This document shows, piece after piece, positions 5,702-7,651 of a stretch of 7,651 nucleotides of DNA. The DNA is from Spirochaetaceae bacterium. GTDB taxonomy: Bacteria; Spirochaetota; Spirochaetia; SZUA-6; Bin103. Positions within the stretch are counted from its first letter, which is position 1, and the number at the start of each line of letters is the position of its first letter. The translations under genes were made by a program, and so were the position numbers. The notes under the pieces are model-generated. The model was not told the origin of the DNA, searched no databases, and saw nothing but the letters and a program-made list of their open reading frames with translations. The stretch spans positions 1 to 7,651 of the forward strand of contig JAPPKD010000288.1 in the NCBI GenBank assembly GCA_028820215.1. The letters are read 5' to 3'.

Positions 5702-6816
5702 GCGGCACGGCGACTTCGGCAGCCATCGCCGAGGCGCGCGAGGAGCGCTACTACCTGGCCTCGCAGTGGCAGCTCGCCTGGCGCAAGTTCCGCGGCCACC
5801 GGCTGGCCATCGCCGGCGGCTGGGTGCTGGCGGCGTTCTACCTGCTGGCCGTGTTCGCCGACTTCATCGCCCCCTACGACGTGAACCTGCGCAGCAGCTT
5901 CATCTACATGCCGCCGCAGCGGGTGCGCGTAGTTGCCGACGGCCGGTTGCAGGCACCGTTCGTATACGCCACCACCAGCGAGGTCGACCTGCACAGCTTT
6001 GCCCGTACCTACACCGAGGACGAGAGCGTCCGCTACCCGGTGCGCCTGCTGGCGCGCGGTTACGAATACCGGCTGTTCGGACTGTTCCCCACCCGCGTGC
6101 ACCTGTTCGGGGTGTCGGAGCCGGCGACGCTGTTCCTGTTCGGCACCGACAACCTGGGGCGCGACTTCTTCTCGCGCGCGGTGCTGGCCGCGCGCGTGTC
6201 GCTGTCGATCGGCCTGGTCGGGGTGGCGTTGAGCTTCGTGCTCGGCGTGCTGCTCGGCGGCGTATCCGGTTATTACGGCGGCACGGTCGACATGTTCGTG
6301 CAGCGCCTGATCGAGTTCCTGCTGTCGATCCCCAAGATCCCTTTGTGGATGGCGCTGGCGGCCGCACTGCCGGTGGATTGGCCGGTCGTGAAGGTGTACT
6401 TCGGCATTACCATCATCCTCTCGGTGATCGGCTGGACCGGGCTGGCGCGGGTGGTGCGCGGCAAGCTGTTGCAGTTGCGGGAAGAAGACTACAGCACCGC
6501 CGCCGTAGTGGCCGGGGCGGGCGACTTGCAGATTGTCCTGCGCCACCTGCTGCCCGGCTTCATGAGCTATTTGATCGTGACGCTGACCCTGGCGATACCG
6601 GAGATGGTGCTCGCCGAGACCGCGCTGAGCTTCCTGGGGATTGGCCTGAAGCCGCCGGCGGTGAGCTGGGGCGTGCTGCTGCAGGACGCCCAGAACGTAC
6701 GCACCGTGGCGCTGTACCCGTGGCTGCTGTTGCCCGGCGTGTTCATCATCATCACCGTGCTGGCGTTCAACTTCCTCGGCGACGGTGCCCGCGACGCCGC
6801 CGACCCCTACCGCTGA
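5698..6816 (+). CDS. ABC importer inner-membrane permease, DppC/OppC type
   Basis: A 372-residue partner permease. An N-terminal cytoplasmic stretch and first helix (about 36-57, OppC_N-like) are followed by an enlarged periplasmic segment (about 60-140) with PPQRVRVV and YPVRLLARGYEYRLFGLFPT. This makes the protein longer than classic DppC (about 300). Then come FGTDNLGRDFFSR (148-160), the family hallmark, and the channel core with GVSGYYGG (188-195). The ATPase-contacting EAA loop is about 264-294 (DYSTAAVVAGAGD then HLLPGF). ETALSFLGIGLKPP (307-320) and the C-terminal NFLGDGARDAADP (358-370) are typical. The ATG shares bases with the stop of the upstream permease (ATGA), indicating translational coupling and justifying this start over upstream in-frame options inside the other gene. 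The stop is 21 bp from the convergent kinase-like gene, so the operon ends here without an ATPase gene. Confidence 0.94.
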   Translation: MSGTATSAAIAEAREERYYLASQWQLAWRKFRGHRLAIAGGWVLAAFYLLAVFADFIAPYDVNLRSSFIYMPPQRVRVVADGRLQAPFVYATTSEVDLHSFARTYTEDESVRYPVRLLARGYEYRLFGLFPTRVHLFGVSEPATLFLFGTDNLGRDFFSRAVLAARVSLSIGLVGVALSFVLGVLLGGVSGYYGGTVDMFVQRLIEFLLSIPKIPLWMALAAALPVDWPVVKVYFGITIILSVIGWTGLARVVRGKLLQLREEDYSTAAVVAGAGDLQIVLRHLLPGFMSYLIVTLTLAIPEMVLAETALSFLGIGLKPPAVSWGVLLQDAQNVRTVALYPWLLLPGVFIIITVLAFNFLGDGARDAADPYR

Positions 6817-6837
6817 CCGCCTCCGAACCGCCCGCCG

Positions 6838-7651
6838 TCAACACCAACGGCTTGGCGGCGTCGTGATCTCCCGGATTGCGCGGACTGCCCGCCTGGCTCG
6901 TTGCGCGCTTCCGGGCCCGGTTGACTGGGCTGCGTCCAGGGCGAGGAGCTGCTTCCACAGTGCCCACCCGCGCGCCCGCCGCCAAGTGAGCTCGTCGGGT
7001 TGTAGTTGCGCGCGGAGGACAGTTCTGCTGTGTTGGTCCAACAGGGTCCAGGCCACCGTCAGATCGCACGCCGGATCGCCCGCCGCCAACTGGCCGAAGT
7101 CGATCACCGCATGCAGTTGTCCATCCCGTACCAACAGGTTGCCGGGCGCGACGTCGCCATGCACCCACACCGGATCCGCCTGCCAGCGCGACTCCAGGGC
7201 CAGGAGCCACGTTTCCAGCGCCGCGTGGTGGTCGATGCGGCCGCGGCAGCGATCCAGCAGTCGGTCGGTTTCGGCGGCATAGGTGGAGAGATCGCCTCCC
7301 CGGTAGAAGTTCTCCGGACCCGGTGCGGGTGCACCGGCGGTGTCCACACCCTGCAGCGCGCTCAGAAAGCTCGCCAGCCGGCGGGCAAAGCCGCTCAGGT
7401 CGCGGATGTTCGCCGGCGTGGCCGGCTTGCCCCGGATCCATCGGTTCAGCGTCCAATGCCATGGGTAGCCCGCACCCGGCGCTCCCAGCGCGACCGGGTG
7501 CGGGATCGGCAGGGGCAGGTGGCCCGCCAGCCGCGGCAACCACGCATGCTCGATCAGCGGGCGGGAAGCGTAGCGGCTCGCGCTCGGCAGGCGCGCGCAC
7601 AGCGAGTCGCCAACCCGGAACGTGCGATTGTCATGGCCGCCGGGGACGACG
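6838..7651 (-). CDS. Aminoglycoside phosphotransferase/choline kinase-type enzyme, 5' end outside window
   Basis: About 270 residues are visible and the frame stays open to the window edge, so the start lies beyond 7651. Members are usually about 290-310 residues, so a few dozen are missing. The visible part starts with GGHDNRTFRVGD, the glycine-rich nucleotide-binding strand where relatives usually have GWDN. ARLPSASRYA follows, and IPHP with GYPWHWTLNRWI (a lobe-hinge signature) comes later. The catalytic loop is VHGDVAPGNLL (HGD at 7161-7153, the Asp being the expected base). The metal-binding motif is VIDFGQLAAGDPACDL (Asp of IDFG at 7101-7099). These features indicate an ATP-dependent small-molecule kinase of the APH family. 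Many members of this branch are annotated as resistance genes with no known substrate, so resistance should not be assumed. It faces the transporter operon convergently, 21 bp away, with no terminator between them. Confidence 0.9.
   Translation of the reverse strand, partial: VVPGGHDNRTFRVGDSLCARLPSASRYASRPLIEHAWLPRLAGHLPLPIPHPVALGAPGAGYPWHWTLNRWIRGKPATPANIRDLSGFARRLASFLSALQGVDTAGAPAPGPENFYRGGDLSTYAAETDRLLDRCRGRIDHHAALETWLLALESRWQADPVWVHGDVAPGNLLVRDGQLHAVIDFGQLAAGDPACDLTVAWTLLDQHSRTVLRAQLQPDELTWRRARGWALWKQLLALDAAQSTGPGSAQRARRAVRAIREITTPPSRWC

Noticed and set aside
5107..6546. 479-codon minus-strand open frame across both permeases
   Set aside because: It is antisense to two clear permease genes, is His/Gln/Arg-rich and has no domain signal.
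7537..7539. TTG as start of the kinase-like gene
   Set aside because: The frame continues upstream with conserved family sequence (DNRTFRVGD, RLPSASRYA), so the TTG is an internal Leu and the gene runs off the window.
6838..7651. Calling the kinase-like gene an antibiotic-resistance determinant
   Set aside because: The APH fold includes many chromosomal enzymes of unknown substrate. Nothing here (no integron, transposon or specific aminoglycoside-site signature) supports resistance.

Overview
This GC-rich window (very high G+C in coding and non-coding DNA) looks like a chromosomal piece of a free-living or host-associated bacterium. My best guess is a GC-rich member of Spirochaetota. The hints are a periplasmic binding protein whose mature N-terminus is Gly/Glu-rich just after an ALA|GG cleavage site, and an extended family-5 binding protein plus DppB/DppC-type permeases of a kind I associate with spirochaetes and a few other phyla. 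This is pattern memory, not a database result, and the phylum call is only moderately secure.

Layout: positions 1-492 hold no convincing gene. They contain a striking C11/G12 homopolymer inverted repeat (110-139) and three perfect copies of an 8-bp tandem repeat (281-304). A GTG-started gene at 493-2373 encodes a GH13 subfamily-18 sugar phosphorylase, the group containing sucrose, sucrose 6'-phosphate and glucosylglycerate phosphorylases. The 230-257 bp spacer after it is not empty: on the minus strand it carries a short relic of a PAS sensory domain, and its right end carries a good sigma-70-type promoter and a near-perfect Shine-Dalgarno. These drive a transporter operon: a family-5 extracellular solute-binding protein (2631-4643), a strong hairpin in the 59-nt spacer, a DppB-type permease (4703-5701) and a DppC-type permease (5698-6816, ATGA overlap). 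A convergent aminoglycoside phosphotransferase/choline kinase-type gene (minus strand, stop at 6838) fills the right end and is cut by the window edge.

Working model: the binding protein captures a small organic solute in the periplasm and the two permeases carry it in. No ABC ATPase is encoded here, and the convergent gene closes the operon, so ATPases must come from elsewhere. The phosphorylase could act on an imported alpha-glucoside and release alpha-glucose 1-phosphate. However, it lies upstream of the transporter's own promoter, with a gene relic between them, so a shared function is inference from adjacency only. I see no CRISPR array, tRNA, rRNA or insertion sequence, and no complete undescribed system. 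The most notable items are the homopolymer palindrome, the PAS relic, the divergent acceptor-side residues of the phosphorylase and the ATPase-less transporter.
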